From Enoplosus armatus (taxonomy: Eukaryota > Chordata > Actinopteri > Centrarchiformes > Enoplosidae): 64,000 nt of DNA. How positions within the stretch are numbered: the first letter of the stretch is position 1; each line of letters opens with the position of its first letter. Location: assembly GCF_043641665.1 (NCBI RefSeq), contig NC_092201.1, positions 5,179,501-5,243,500 on the forward strand, in the 5' to 3' direction. Below, piece by piece: positions 25,447-38,300 of this stretch. Made by a program: the position numbers and the translations under genes. Below the pieces are notes generated by a model. That model was given only the letters and a program-made list of their open reading frames with translations. It did not search any database and was not told the DNA's origin.

Positions 25447-26163
25447 TTCCTTTTGATTGAATAAGACAGCCATCAGAAATGAGCTATCATGTGAAAAGAA
25501 ATACAGGCATTGATGTATAAAACATTCTTACATTATCTTGATCCAAATTTTAGGTCATGATATGACATATTGAAAAGCAAGTAATACAGTAGACACAGCA
25601 TTAAAAACATTTGATACAAAATTATAAAGCATAAAAATGGAGATGTGAAACAAACATGAACACCCTGAACAGTGATCGATGTCTTCTTTGCTGCTGATGT
25701 CAATATCTTTTTTCACTTTTGCTCCCTAAAGTTTGCATTGCATCCTCTCTCACCATCAGAAATCAGAAATTCTCTTTTCTTGTTGATGAAAACAAACACG
25801 GCCATGATGTCCAGTGCTCTCATCAGCCTTTTGCTTGATAACATCAAAGTAGTGAGAACACGTCTACTCACAGAAAACCGGCTTTTCCACCTCGTCACGT
25901 CTAAACCGACTTATTGCGCACAGCAGAGAAGCAAAGAGAGAGAAAACAGTATACACAAGGAGAGAGGTGAGACATGGTGTAATATCAGGACAATTAAACT
26001 CCATTCAGAAGTTTTGAGTGGATGACTGATTACTGTAATTTCAATTCTTATAAATTAAAACAGTACCTGATAGCGTACCTGATTGCCTCAGTCTAGCATA
26101 CCTCAGGACTAAACTCCCCCACAGACAACATATTATATATTCACCATAATTCATACAGTAAAT

Positions 26164-26181
26164 CCCCCCCCCCCCCCCCCC
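26164..26181 (+). repeat. C18 homopolymer
   Basis: Eighteen C residues, immediately upstream of a conserved non-coding candidate. Confidence 0.9.
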
Positions 26182-26220
26182 ATTTGATTAGAAATATTCA
26201 ATCTCCATCTTCTTTCCTTT

Positions 26221-26420
26221 GCAGAGCTGAGCCTACTTATGGCCTGGATGGTCCTTAATTCAGTCTCCAATTAGAAACCAGGCGAGCCCCACAGTAACAG
26301 AGATTGCATAACGGCCCGGCTCTGTCATTATGTAATACAATGCAGATGAAATGGAGAGCCACGCTGTTTGACATGATTACTGGCACAGATGTCTCGCTGC
26401 ATCATGCGTGCTCATGACTC
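26221..26420 (+). promoter_or_regulatory. Conserved non-coding candidate
   Basis: Unique sequence with GTCCTTAATTCAG, CTCCAATTAGAAACC, CATTATGTAATACAATGCAG and CATGATTACTGGC. The even composition and many ATTA/TAAT cores stand out from both flanks. Regulatory function is inferred only. Confidence 0.32.
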
Positions 26421-26814
26421 CAAGACTACGCCAGTGTCTGTTCATTTTTATGATGATTGTAATACAGAATGTAATTCATTGTTATTTCATGATGTATTGA
26501 TATGTATCTACACTAGAGTTTTAGACTCCTTACAATCAATAGCATCAATCTATATCACCTTATTTGGAATTGTTGGATTTATTTTAGTGTATAATGCCTT
26601 CAACCTGCATCCTCATCTATGTACTTCCAGAAAAGAGTACACCTTCCTAATATTTCGACATTTACATTGAGTGGATATCATTCTGGACAGTAAACATGTC
26701 TGGCTTTTTGAAACTGACCTAGCCACTTTTCCTCTGCAGTGGAAATGTCCGCTTTGAACAGGAAACAAGGCTGAAATAATCTGTAAACCCCTTCCAGCTG
26801 CTCTTCACAGAGCC

Positions 26815-27248
26815 GTTTGACTTTGCTGCACCTTGCGGCGTTTCAGAAACCATAAAGGAAGTCTTGGTCTGGTGGGCATTAAAGGCTCAGCTCACGTTTG
26901 CTGTCCTTGTTTCTCTGTCAGAGAGCTCCACTTCCAGAGAGTGGCCCTGTCCTCACATCTCCTCTATCCACTCCCACTCCCTGGGGTCTGCTTGAGAGCG
27001 TTTCGCTCATACAGAGAGACCTCTAGCGGGGTCTTACCTGTCTGTGTCAGTTTATGTGGTTTGTGCAGACACGTTGGTCAAGTCTGTGCTTCATTTCTAA
27101 TGTATGTTTGTGCCAGTGAGAGCGTCACACCCTCATACAGGCCAGTGATATGTGGCCTGTTCTCCTGCCAAGCCACAGAAGCTCTGCCAACAGTCATGTC
27201 TGCTAACCAACATCCAAAGCTCCTCTGCTGCCTACTCCAATATTTATA
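26815..27248 (+). repeat. Dispersed duplicate P, copy 2
   Basis: Second copy of the segment at 16588-17035, in the same orientation 10.2 kb away. It lacks roughly 20 bases present in copy 1 around 16770-16795 and carries the 40-bp block 26898-26937 in reversed orientation relative to copy 1. The 3' 131 bp are about 98% identical. Confidence 0.8.
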
Positions 27249-27534
27249 AGAAAAAGAAACCTTGTATAATCTGTGTATATTAGCCATGGCTTATGTGAGC
27301 TACAAACAAAACACTGGATTTGAAATACTGAACACCGTAGTGCAAATATGAGTAATCAAAAGTTATCATTGCATATTTGTTCAAATGGAGTTTACACCCA
27401 GTAACTGCCAAGTGTAACTGTTGAGTAGCTAACTGAACTAGCTAACTGGTCAAATGTAACCTGCTGTTGCAGTTAGCCTGCTGGTGCTGTTAGCCCACTT
27501 CCTGTTTAGTTTGAGAGTAAAAGAGGCACTATGA

Positions 27535-27890
27535 AATATGGTTGACACGTTACGTCTAAAAACTCACTGTGCACCACCTGCCCAGCATCAAACGGCGGAC
27601 TGACAAAGTTAGCGACTAGCTAGTGAAGATAGCTGAACATTTAGCTGCTCAGCATATGGTGGAAACTAAAACAGAGCTAAAAGGAGAGTGAATATTGGAC
27701 TTAAATATTCAGATAAACAAAAACATGACTCTAAATGAATGCTAATTCATGCTCGCTCTGTGTCTGCGAAATATGTTGCCAGGCAAATGCTTGCTAACAG
27801 ACGACAACTTTCTAAGCTGCTAATATGTTGTGTTTTCAGTGTGTTGCTCTACACCAAAATCAATGAATGCAGCTTTAATTCAGTCTTCAA
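27535..27890 (+). repeat. Family A interspersed repeat, copy 3
   Basis: Shows CACCTGCCCAGCATCAAACG, GACTGACAAAGTTAGCGACT, ATTTAGCTGCTCAG, GAAACTAAAACAGAGC and TAAAAGGAGAGTGAATATTG, then GTGTGTTGCTCTACACC near the end. It is collinear with copies 1, 2 and 4 and lies about 290 bp downstream of duplicate P copy 2. Confidence 0.65.
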
Positions 27891-29429
27891 ACTTTCCTGT
27901 TTTTTGTTTTTAAGAGGATAGAAATGAGAAGCATCTTAAAAACCTCCTCTTCCGCATTGATTTAGTTCATATTGTAGGCAGAGTGTACGGAGCCGCATCC
28001 CAGGTAAAAGGGATTTTGGAGTTGAGTCCTTGCTGCAGTTCGGTTCATGTCTAGCCTGTGGTTGAGAGCCACTCGAGGAGAGGGGAAAGCAGCGGCGGTG
28101 GGCTGATGGAGCAGGTAATAACGGTGATGGAAGATGGAGCTTCGCTGTTGTTTTGCTTCCTCTAATCATTAGACATTCTGCTCAGAGGCATTCAGACTTT
28201 GCTCAATGACTCTCAAGGTCGAGCAGTGACGTAAAGGGACACTACTGTGAGGACTAGAAATGCCTCCATCATGATAACTGTTGTAGGAGTTCTTTGAAAC
28301 CTTTCTCTCCTCCCTCCTCTTCATCTGCTTTCCTCTCTATTTTATGCAACTCTCACCTCCTCATCTCTCACTGTCAGATTCAAATGAAAAGAGCTCCTCA
28401 GCCATCGGGGACTTTCCGAGCAAAGTGCAACATGAACATGTGTTCCTGTCCTGCAACAACAGACGTACACATATGCAGTCTCTGCCCCTCAGCACCTGCT
28501 AAACAGATCCATTTAATAGCAGCTCCCAATAGAAACTCGGTGCAGTGACTCATTTGTCTGAGGCCCAGGTCAGTTCCCTCAAGGTCAGCCGTTGTGCGTA
28601 AACCAATACCGTTGGTGTCAAGGGACGAACAGGACAGATACGCGAACGCCGTCTCAAATCCCTGCCAAGGCTCAGAGCCAATAATCTGCTGCTTTAGATG
28701 TATGGCAGCATTACGGCTGCATTCGGACAAAGCAAAGCAGGACAGTTTGTTTGCTTGAACAAGTGTGTTTTTCTATCAATTTATGTACATTGACGTCTCG
28801 TTCTTTCTGTTCTCGTGTGTATTTTTGTGCGTGCTGTATTCTTTGATTAATCCCTTTTTATTTTGGCAAGGAAATTGTCCAGCTAACAATACTTGTGTAT
28901 TCATGAAAAGGAGATGATGCCACATAATGCAAAGTAGCTGTCAGTGAGGAGGAGAAAGAAAAGGAAAACGAGCAAAAAGAATTGAGCAGTCGTGTCAATC
29001 TAAAGGAATCAGGAAAGGAGAAGACATATTTACCACAAACAGGGGCATTTATGTGGCACTCCTTCAGCGATTGCTGCTGTGAACTGTGAAAATTGAATGA
29101 GCACATTTAATTTGATAGTTTACTGTAGCTCATTCGGCTTGTTTGGTGCATAAATATGAAATCGCATTTTATCTATGTTCTAAGGCTGACAGTTTGTGGC
29201 AAACAATATATTTCACAATGTGATTGAGTATGAGAAAGTAGCAGTAAAGTAGTATGGTAATTTCTGCAGCAGTGTTTAATGATCGACAGAACTGATCTAT
29301 ATCCAAACTGCAGAACGGGATTATGGCAAACAATGAGATCCAGGCCTAAAGAGATCCAGAAGAGGCTAACTAGCTGTTTCAGCGAAGAAGCACTAATAAA
29401 CCTACTGTACAACTGCCCCGCTCCAACAG

Positions 29430-29700
29430 ACACAAACTAGTTGGTGAGCACAGTGGAGCATTTAGCAGCTAAAGAGCCAAATATTTCCCTCTGGAGTTGT
29501 CAGAGATGAGAAACAGGACTAAAAGGAGGTTGAATGTAATGTTGCTCCATGACTGCTGGATGTCTAACTATGCAAGTCTTTTCCCTAAAACACTTGCCAT
29601 AACAACTTTTTAAGGTGAGAATGTGTCAGTATTGTGTTTGCAGTGTGTTGAACTGCCCCTAGGTGGAAAAAAATATTTAATTCATGCTGCTTTAAGGTTA
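29430..29700 (+). repeat. Family A interspersed repeat, copy 4
   Basis: Shows CTAGTTGGTGAGCACAGTGG, ATTTAGCAGCTAAAGAGCCA, ATTTCCCTCTGGAGTTG and CTAAAAGGAGGTTGAATG, ending near GTGTTTGCAGTGTGTTGAAC and AATTCATGCTGCTTT. It is non-coding. Confidence 0.65.
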
Positions 29701-29995
29701 AGGAAGATTGTGATTTTTTTGAATATACATCCGATTTTGCGTTGTGAGCCAGTTGTGAATTTTTAACCAAGACCACAATCTTTCCCTGACCTAAATCAAA
29801 TGCTTTGAACTGCCTAAATATGACCATAAAAACCTTAATCATGCTTTAGTTGTATGGACTTCATATTGTAGGGAAAACAAAGGAAGTACATCGACAGTGA
29901 ACATTTCGTGCATTCAGTATCAACATTTTGCAGTGGATGCACATTCAACACAAACATTTCCTCAATATGTTGATGAGAAACTTAATCCATTTGGG
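29690..29995 (-). repeat. Family D repeat, copy 1
   Basis: ACCAAGACCACAATCTTTCC, TGCCTAAATATGACCATAAA and the later CAGTGAACATTTCGTGCATT / TTTCCTCAATATG blocks resemble those at 44820-44990. This looks like the body of a fish repeat normally found next to 'TTTAGGCAACAAAACC'-type sequence. Limits are uncertain. Confidence 0.45.
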
Positions 29996-30797
29996 AATGC
30001 AAATTCAATGTATATATGAATGTAATTTTTAGGGGTAGATTATAAAAGGCTGTGGTTGTGTTTATCTGTATGCATGCTCTGGAGTGCTATGCTATGCTAA
30101 GTGTGGTTGTGTAACAAAGATTTTATTCTGTTTTCTTTGTGGTTGTACTTGACATTCATGTTTGCAAAACAGATTTTTTTGTAAACCGAAAACAGCACAT
30201 TTGTTACTCAAAGGTTATATGATGAATGAGATCCTGCTCGTTGTGTATCCTTGGTGTGTCTCGTTTGTGCTTGTTTCCGCTAAAGTTAACATCAGTCACA
30301 GTGATCAGATACCAGCCTGCTCGCCACTCTTGAATAATTCTGCTGAGAAGGGTGTGTGTGTGTGTGTGAGTGCGTGTGTCCAGATTCATGTGTGTGAGTT
30401 TGTATCAAACAGAATAGAAAAAGCTAAAATAGACACGCAAGACAGCTGAACGAAGCTGGAAAAGCAACAAGGGAGAAACTGGATGGCAAATGAAGTAAGC
30501 GAGGGGGCCGGTTAGCTGGCAGCAGAGGGAAAGTAAAAGGCCAGATGTCCATTGAAGAGGTGGATGAAGGAAAAGGAAGGTGTTTTTAGGAGCTAAAAGG
30601 AGAGAGAAGAGTGCCAGAAATATAAACTACTCACTCAGTGTTGGTTACAGGGGAACCACAGTTAGAGGCTCCTCCTGGAAGGTTCGTCTTTCCTCTGTAA
30701 CCCATAGTGGACCAAACTTGAACTTGGCCTCTAATACAGTTTTAGTCTCACATCTACAGAATCAGAAGTTAGTGTTAACTGTCTTTTTAGGATGTTG

Positions 30798-30831
30798 CCC
30801 CCCCCCCCCCCCCCCCCCCCCCCAAAAAAAA
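30798..30831 (+). repeat. C26A8 homopolymer pair
   Basis: Twenty-six C residues followed by eight A residues. In the magi2 sense transcript this is a C tract, and on the opposite strand a G26 run capable of quadruplex formation. The exact length in an assembly is unreliable. Confidence 0.9.
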
Positions 30832-31240
30832 GGGCAGTATATTTGTCACAACTGCAATTACAGCCGCCTAAACGTGCGTGACCGTGTCCATTAAGCAGTG
30901 TAGTCGCCTGTACAGTGGGAGTAAGTGCTGTATGAAGGGAAATAACGAGCCTAAAACAGAACAGGAAAGAGGACCCTCCATAATTTATTGTGAGAGCCCG
31001 GGGAACTAGGAAGAGTGTGTGAAACGATGTCTAGACGTTCCATACTATAAACGAGTTTGGCCCAGTGATTGGCCCAGATAAAGGTGGAAGATTAACACCG
31101 GCAGACAGCTCAGATCAATCGCCTGTGTAGAAGACAAAGCTGGGTGCAAATTTTCCTCTAGAGGTACGAAATCAAGACTTATCTGTCTCCCAAACAGATA
31201 AGGGTCTCAGTAGCCAATGTCATTTTTCCTGATATGGACT

Positions 31241-31420
31241 TTTTAAAAAGATTTTTTGGGGTGTTTTATGCCTTTACAGTACAGTGACAGTACAGAGATG
31301 ACAGGAAATGGGGGCAAACAGAGATGTTAAGAGACATTCAACAAACGTTCGGCCAGAACCAGGGACGTTGCGGGTCATGACTGACACCTTAACTCCTAGG
31401 CAACCAGGTCGCTCCTTGAT
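31241..31420 (-). mobile_element. tRNA-derived SINE (degraded)
   Basis: On the minus strand the order is GCGACCTGGTTGCCTAGGAG, TTAAGGTG, CGCAACGTCCCTGGTTCTGG, GTTTGTTGAATGTCTC, CCCATTTCCTGTCATCTCTG, then TAAAGGCATAAAAC. This matches the layout of a widespread fish SINE: a tRNA-like head with an A-box-like GTTGCCTAGGAG, a decayed B-box at GGTTCTGGCC, then a fixed tail. It is non-coding and transcribed opposite to magi2. Confidence 0.6.
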
Positions 31421-31589
31421 GTGCAATTAAATTTTTTTTTTTCGGTCCATTAGGAAGATATTAAGGCCAAAAAAAGGGTCTTATTGTGGATTTGTATGAT
31501 TGATTGGCAGGTCTTTCAGCCTATGACACTGCTGACGCTGTCATGGTTGCAGCATGCTCACCCCAATCTCAGCTGCTCCCAGGCTCCCC

Positions 31590-32190
31590 CCTGTTGCCCA
31601 AGGGTTAGGGACTTGAGAGTTACAATTAGGACTGGAGAACTTGGCTAGAAACTTTCTCAAGACCTGACCTGACTCCCTGAAGACTTCAATTCTCAAGTTT
31701 TGACCTGGAAATATCCTTGAACAATAAAAAAAATAAATAACACAGCATGGCCACACATTCTACAGGAGTTAACTGTAGCTGAAAACATAGCCTACATGGA
31801 CAACCTTCCCAAATGTGGATCTACGCTCTGCTTTACGTTTACGTTTTTCATGGTTTTGCTTTTAACAGGGGAAAGGCTTCAAGAAAAGTATCACAGGGAA
31901 AACTTTCCCAACAGAACTCAACTGACTGTTCTGTATCTTCAAAAACTATTTTTCCAAAAGCTGTTGGAAAAGCAGATGTTGTCATATAATCAGTGGCGTC
32001 TTATATTCGGGGTAATATGGTATTAGGCCTATTAATTGAAAGTACAGCTTTGAAAGGAAGACGTTCAAATGTCGTGTCATTTTTAAAGGTCCAAAGACCA
32101 AAGACTCGTGTCTTGACTTGCCATTGACTTAATTTGACTTAAACTTGTTGAGCTTAAGAGTGAACTTGAAAGTTTCAGAGTCTCTTGGGT
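31590..32190 (+). repeat. Possible interspersed repeat with GACTTG-rich ends
   Basis: The left part (about 31608-31725) and right part (about 32084-32180) both contain recurring GACTTG/CTTGA units, such as TCTTGACTTGCCATTGACTT. Between them is sequence ending GCGTCTTATATTCGGGGTAA, reminiscent of pogo/Tigger-like MITE ends. Either one composite element or nested ones; the assignment is weak. Confidence 0.3.
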
Positions 32191-35059
32191 AACAGTGCAG
32201 GTACTATGTCCATGTGTTTTTCACAGTCTAGACTGTCTTCACATTGTATCCGGCCATCCCAACCTGTTTAATGACTGCTGTGTTGTTTACCTGCAGGTTT
32301 TCTCACATTTGGTGCAGTGCAGCCATTTTTTCTCTAGTCAGTGCTTTGCCGAGCAAATCTATCGTGATGAAAAGGTCTGTGAAGTTCTTACAAGCACTGT
32401 ATGACCCAGTATCTGAATATTTCCATCAGCGTGAAGAGAGACGGGGTGCAGAAGTGAAAATGCGAGAATGGAAAGGGACGGAAAATAGGAAAAGAGATGA
32501 AAAGTGAGTGAACAAGAGAGAGGAATCAGAATAAGCATGAAAAAGAGGGAGGAAGGTTATTACACCTGGCCGCTTGTCCCATCTGAATCCATTCAAAGAT
32601 AGTCAGTCAGATATCTGATTGATGTTAGAGGGAATGAGAGGAGAGAGTAACTGGAGACTGAACTCTTGCATCAAAAGAGCCAAACAACATGTTTTTGGCT
32701 GAAGTCGATGCAGACGTCTGAGGTAAAATTAGTCTTTTCATGAGAAGTGGTGATAAACAGAGAGGAAACCTTCATTATTATGCCGCCTGAGCCTCCACCT
32801 CCTGTGCTATGCTCTGATTGCACCCAGGATGGGATCATTTAGGCTGGGCTTCACATGTCCTCGCCCCTGCTCGCATGCAACAGCCCTCTATTCCTCTCTG
32901 CCGCTGCGAAACTGACGTGCTCCCATGCACCCCTGCTCTTTCCTTTTCTGCCCACATCAGGGGAAAAAAAAAAAGCAGCGAGGAGGAAAGGTCCATCCAA
33001 ATGTCAAGTAGTTTGTGCTTCTGTGAAAAATGCATGTCGAGCCTCGTCTCTGCTGAATGCAGCCTTGGCATTGGTCTCGGTTATGTCTCTTGACAACTGA
33101 ATCCGCTAGTCCCTAACACTCTCTGACTCACACTCTTTTTCGCTTTGCCTGTGACAGCAGAAATCCAAGCCCGGTAAACTTTCTGTATGAACCGATCGTT
33201 GAAAGAGAAGATGAAAAAAGTGGCCGTGAGAAATACTTGTAGCGGTAGAGACGTCTGGAGGTGGAGGATAGCATTGAAAACTAGAACGAAGTCTTTCCAA
33301 ATGTGTCTGCTTTTGCTTTTGGATTAATTATATATTTTTTTCAAAAAGTATTCAAAACTTATAATGACATTTTATTAGACTGACAGGAAGGACAGTGGTT
33401 GAAAACGTCATTAAATTGTTGTTCAGATTTTTGAATGGAAATATCATCGACACGTCTGACAGTGGCAGCCAATGCAAGGACGTTACGTTGCAGCTCAGAT
33501 TGTATTTCTGAATCTGCTCGGTGTTCATCAGTCAGTGAAAGTAGCTGATGACGAGTAGTTTAAGTCATTTTTCAGGCAAAAATGTCAAAATCTCTCTGGT
33601 TCAAGCTTCTTTTGCTGCTTTTGTTTTGTCGTGTGTGTATATATGGGCACTTATCGCTATTTTCCAACATTTTATACCAAAATAACCGTTATTTGCAGCT
33701 TAAGTAAAAACAACACTCAATGATAAGGTTTAATGGAAATGCAAGTTAGTAATGCTCAGTGTTTTTCAAATAAAAGGCCTATACTCACGTCCGATAAATG
33801 AAGTGTCCATGCTCTCTTATTTTGAGCCATCTGAGTCACTTCCTGCTTCTCATGATTTCATTTGTGAGGACATTTGGAGATTTAAATAAATGCCAAATGC
33901 AAAAGTGCAGCCATGCACTTGAAGTAATTCCAACCATGAAGCTGAATTTATCAAAATGATACAACAAAAGAAAAGTTGTAGTACTTTAATAAATGTGGCT
34001 GCCCTCTTTACTCAGGTGACAGGATGAGTGATGAGGATGGCTGGTCAGCTGTTTTAGGTGCTGCTCTGCTGTTCTGAAACACACTGACACCTTTGTATTG
34101 TTTTGCCTGCACACCGTTCTGTTCTTTCCAAGTCTAATGTCAAACCATTTTTCTTTCACTTCTTCTACACTGTAATTTGTTTGCCAGATTTGTATCCTTG
34201 AGCGCAGCAGAAATCCCAGTTCTGCTGCTGAATAACATGTCAGTGTCCCGGTGAACACGGGAAAGTGTTTGTCATCTCCACCTCGAAGAAATTCTTCTTT
34301 TTCTGATTTTCTGTTACCATTTTGTAGCTGTGAGTTCTGCTTTGATTTATAAGATGTTAGTCAGGATCAATTATGTAAATGTCTGATGTGGAAGGTTCTT
34401 TGAAATCATTTCCAATTTTGCAATAATTAAGCTCTATCAACATAATACGACACCACGTTTCTTTTCCCTTTTTGTTTGAACACATAAGATAAACGTGGTC
34501 TGCTGCCGTGTCCAGATATTTAATTTCATGTGAACTTGTCCTTTAATTAAAAGTGCTTGGCCTTGTCTGTCATTGTGCCCCATCCTTCTGAAGAGATTGC
34601 AGAGCTCTTTTATCTAAAGCCTTGATGAAGTACATGGCAGTCATGTTCATCAGACCGTCACATAACAGTCACGAAAACATGGCCTGTTTGATCAACACTG
34701 TAGGCAGCGAGTGAACCAATACACACAAACTATCTGCCTCTGCTCGTGCAGCTTTTAACGTCTGCTCGCGTGGAAAGAAACTGTCTACACAAGAGTAATT
34801 GTGATATTAGTTTAACAAGCACTTTTGGCTTTCATCCATTTTAACCTCCGTATCTGAAGGATAGAAAAGTGAGGGCCTAATGGAGTGGGAAACAGTCTGT
34901 GGAGACTTCATCAAAAGAAACACTTCTTTGTTTTTTGTTCTTTTTCAGGCCTTCCTGATAAACTGTTTTATTTGTCTTTGAACAGATTTTATATCATCCA
35001 CTGTTTTACTTTCAACTAAATGTGTGTCTCCGCAGCTGTTTGCTCAGCGCAGGTATACA

Positions 35060-35300
35060 CAGGTATAGATTGGGTGTCTGTTACCAGTTTATTTGGTACA
35101 ATCTGATACGATCCAATACAACAACCTGCCATAGATTCTGTCTTCATGAAGCTTTTGATGAAATCGTTTTTGATGACACAGTGTCAGAGAGGTGTTCAGG
35201 TACCTCTGTTGTTGGACGAAGTTTGTGGCAGAGTTGTACTGCATTATGGCGAAAGGTGTTTCTAGTATTTTCTCCACCTAACGTAGCATTTACAGTAGCA
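35060..35300. repeat. Possible interspersed repeat
   Basis: The stretch from TTATTTGGTACAATCTGATA through TGACACAGTGTCAGAGAGG to GGCGAAAGGTGTTTCTAGTA and CTCCACCTAACG resembles a repeat I have seen in other fish sequence. No second copy exists in this window, so this is recognition without internal support. Confidence 0.3.
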
Positions 35301-38300
35301 TACGGTCCTTATCAATCAAACAAACAAAGATAAAAGAAAACAAAGTTAGTCTTTAAATTATCTAAAATGATCAATTGAAAAGTAAATTGAGAGAAAATAC
35401 ATTTTTATCATTTAAGTCGAGAAAATATGCCAAACATTTACTGGCACAAGCCTCTCAAATCGCTGCTCTTCTCTGTTTTATATCATTATAAATGAACATC
35501 TTTGGGGTTTGAAGACCTCATCTTGGGTTCTGGAAAATTGTGATGGTTTTTGTACATTTTAGGGACTAAATGATGGCCATTATGGACAGGAAGAACAATA
35601 CAGTAGCCAGTAGCTCTTTCAGTATGAGTGTGTGAGCAATATAAACCTGAGGAAATGTCATCCAGTTTGTTATATTTTGTTATTATTGATATCATAAAAA
35701 CTAAAAAGTAGTTTTTATGATCACTAAATTTAAAATGTCACTACATTTTGAATCTACCCACAGACAGCCAGTGTATTATAGATCCGTTCCATAGTGCTCA
35801 ACTACAGCATTGTACTGGAGGTGGCCAGTGACAGACTCATATTGGATTTGTAATAACAGCTCAATATTGACCTAAAGCCTTAGAGCAAACCGTCATCGAT
35901 CATCAAGCTCATCAGCCATTTAAGTAATTACATTATTCATGTTGAGATATTTATCATGTAATCTAGACTCAGACAGGAGAGAGCGCCATTAACCAGTCGT
36001 GATGAATAGTGTTGGGTGTTATCTCGTAAATCAGGATTGGAAGTAAATAGCAGTCAAATTTTAAATGTAATTTCAATGGTCAAAAAGAGCGCAGTTAACA
36101 GGGATTTGTTTCTTTCATGGCAGGGAGATGTACTTTGTTGGGGTGAAACTATCCATAACACTGGATGTCAGTCCTGTTTGGGCTTTACAGTGAAAAGTCA
36201 TATTTCTTCTCCCGGGGACTTTTATTTTTCTGACCAACAACCCCGAGCCTGGCGATGATGAGACTGTTGCGGTGGCAGCGACAGAGTCAAGCTATATCAC
36301 GCTGAGGCCAAGGGGTGAATCAGTCGCCCAGCAGGTGAATTATTCAGGTGATGAGATGTAGACCTTCAGCTCCGAGTGCTGGCCAAGGCTAACATTCATT
36401 TAGACCTGTCAGGGTCTATTCAGCTGTACAGCACTCTCACAAGCTGCTCCCTGCCTCTTTTTGCTGCCTTTTTTTTCCTGGGGTATGAGCTTATTAAATT
36501 GTTATTTTTCGCTTTCTAGCCCTTGGATCCTCCACCTTACCTCCCGCGCTCTCCTCAAGAACTGTATTGTAGAAACTGCCAGTCTTTCCCCTGTGTTTTT
36601 CACTGAAAATTGGGCTCGGAGTGCAACATGATGGATGATCAACATGCATAAGGGCAAAAGAGCGTGTTCTCTGTTTTACCCTCAGGTGATATCTATTACC
36701 ATGTTCATACAGTAGAGCTTATAATAAACAGCTACACTAGATAGTTGTCAGTCAACCAGCCATTTGTACTGCGATCATTTCCAAGTACTTCTAATGGCGT
36801 GAATTTTGCTGAAAGTCTTTTAGTTTTCTTCCCATTTCTGGCTACAAAGTCGTCACTGAGAAGAAGAAAGGTTTTAGTGTTTTACTGCTGGAGGAAAGAG
36901 AGACAAGAGCAGGTGCGCAAATGTGTTTGGCTTGATATTTCAAACCATCTGGTTCACTGCAGCAGGTCAGAAGTTTAGAAAATTCAATATTAATCATTAA
37001 CGTCTGTCAGTTGCAGTAAATTCACCTAATGAAATTTATGACTTTGGTTTGAAAGCTGTGTAGAGCAACATTTCAGAATGATATTCAGAAGTTATAGTTA
37101 ATTTTAGCCATTGTATCACAAATAGTAAGTTTATAGTGTTTGGTTAGGTGTTGTGTTTAACTGGGAAAGGCTTTTTCCAACGTAATAAAAACACAGCTAG
37201 AGCTTCCTATAGTGGACATAGTGGGAATATTCTTGGCGGAATTTGCCAAAATCTAAAGAAATATCGAATTAACTCCATAGCAACATTGTACTTCCCCCCA
37301 ACACCCCTAAGTTATGGGAACTGTAGTTCCAAAATTTAAAGCGGGATTATCCCCCAAACTGAAGTAAGACAGAGACTAAGGGCTAGGAAATCTATTAATA
37401 TAAAGGTTTCTCGTGTTGCATTATCATTAATGTTTTTGACATTACTAGGCGGGGGTTCTTGGGGGGGGTTATAGACCAAATAAAAATAAAATCAACACAT
37501 TAAATGATACTGAAAAGCTGTGGTTGCAGCTCCAGTTAAAGACACTGTGTAAAGCAGTTAAATACATGAGGGTTGAACGTGAAACAGTTCCAATGAATAA
37601 CCCTGTTACTGTGCATCAAAAGGTAAATGGACCAAACTGGATAATCTTTTAAAAATCTGTTCCTTGTCATCTTGTCGCTGTAATTTTCAAAAGGCATGAA
37701 TCACTGTCGTTTACCAGGAACTGTGATTACTAGAAGTCCTCTTGTTATACAGTAACGTCCTTCAAATCCGTATATATTTTCTGTTATTTCAGTCCTCTCT
37801 CACTGAATCTGAATTTTACAAGTTTCCCTCTTTGGTGTTTTTCTTTCTCTTTATCTCCCCCTGTCTTCTCCCTGACACATATTCCTGCAGGGATTGTGGG
37901 AAGCTCAGATTGATCTACGGCTCTCGCTGTGTGGTCAGCCCCATAGGAAATGTTTGTGTAATGGCTTCTTTACGAGCGCTGTCAAAGCAGATGAGGATCC
38001 AGCGCTCTCGGCGGCCAGTGTGAACACTGTGTCGACAAGCCCCAGCAGGAAACGCTAAGCCCCCTTTTAACCCCTGCCGCTTTGTCACTTCCATTGGGTC
38101 CTCTCATTAATTCAACATGACTGTGTGTTTTTCCTATTTTGAGTCATGAGCTTCAAGTGGGCAAATGAAGTAGTTCTTGACTTAAGCTAGGATGTAACCC
38201 ATGTAATATGCATATGAGGGTATTTAGGCCATGGCTTATGTATGAGAGCTATGTTTGCAACTGCTTCTATGAATGATTTAAACGTAAAGCTAATAGTTTC

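Larger units (their letters stand above)
18400..26800 (+). other. magi2 intron: no gene seen apart from a transposase relic
   Basis: Intronic DNA holding the Tc1-type relic (20005-20106), CA/GT microsatellites (20233-20252, 21518-21536, 24780-24835, 25087-25128), a pyrimidine tract (about 21640-21690), the foldback at 25311-25446 and a C18 run (26164-26181). Parts at 20560-20720 and 26221-26420 look like conserved non-coding candidates. The rest shows nothing I can name. Confidence 0.55.

Noticed and set aside
37742..38023. 93-codon open frame following a TTCCTGCAG acceptor-like site
   Set aside because: Pyrimidine-rich start, no known motif, and no donor in phase that would join it to magi2. 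More likely unique intron.
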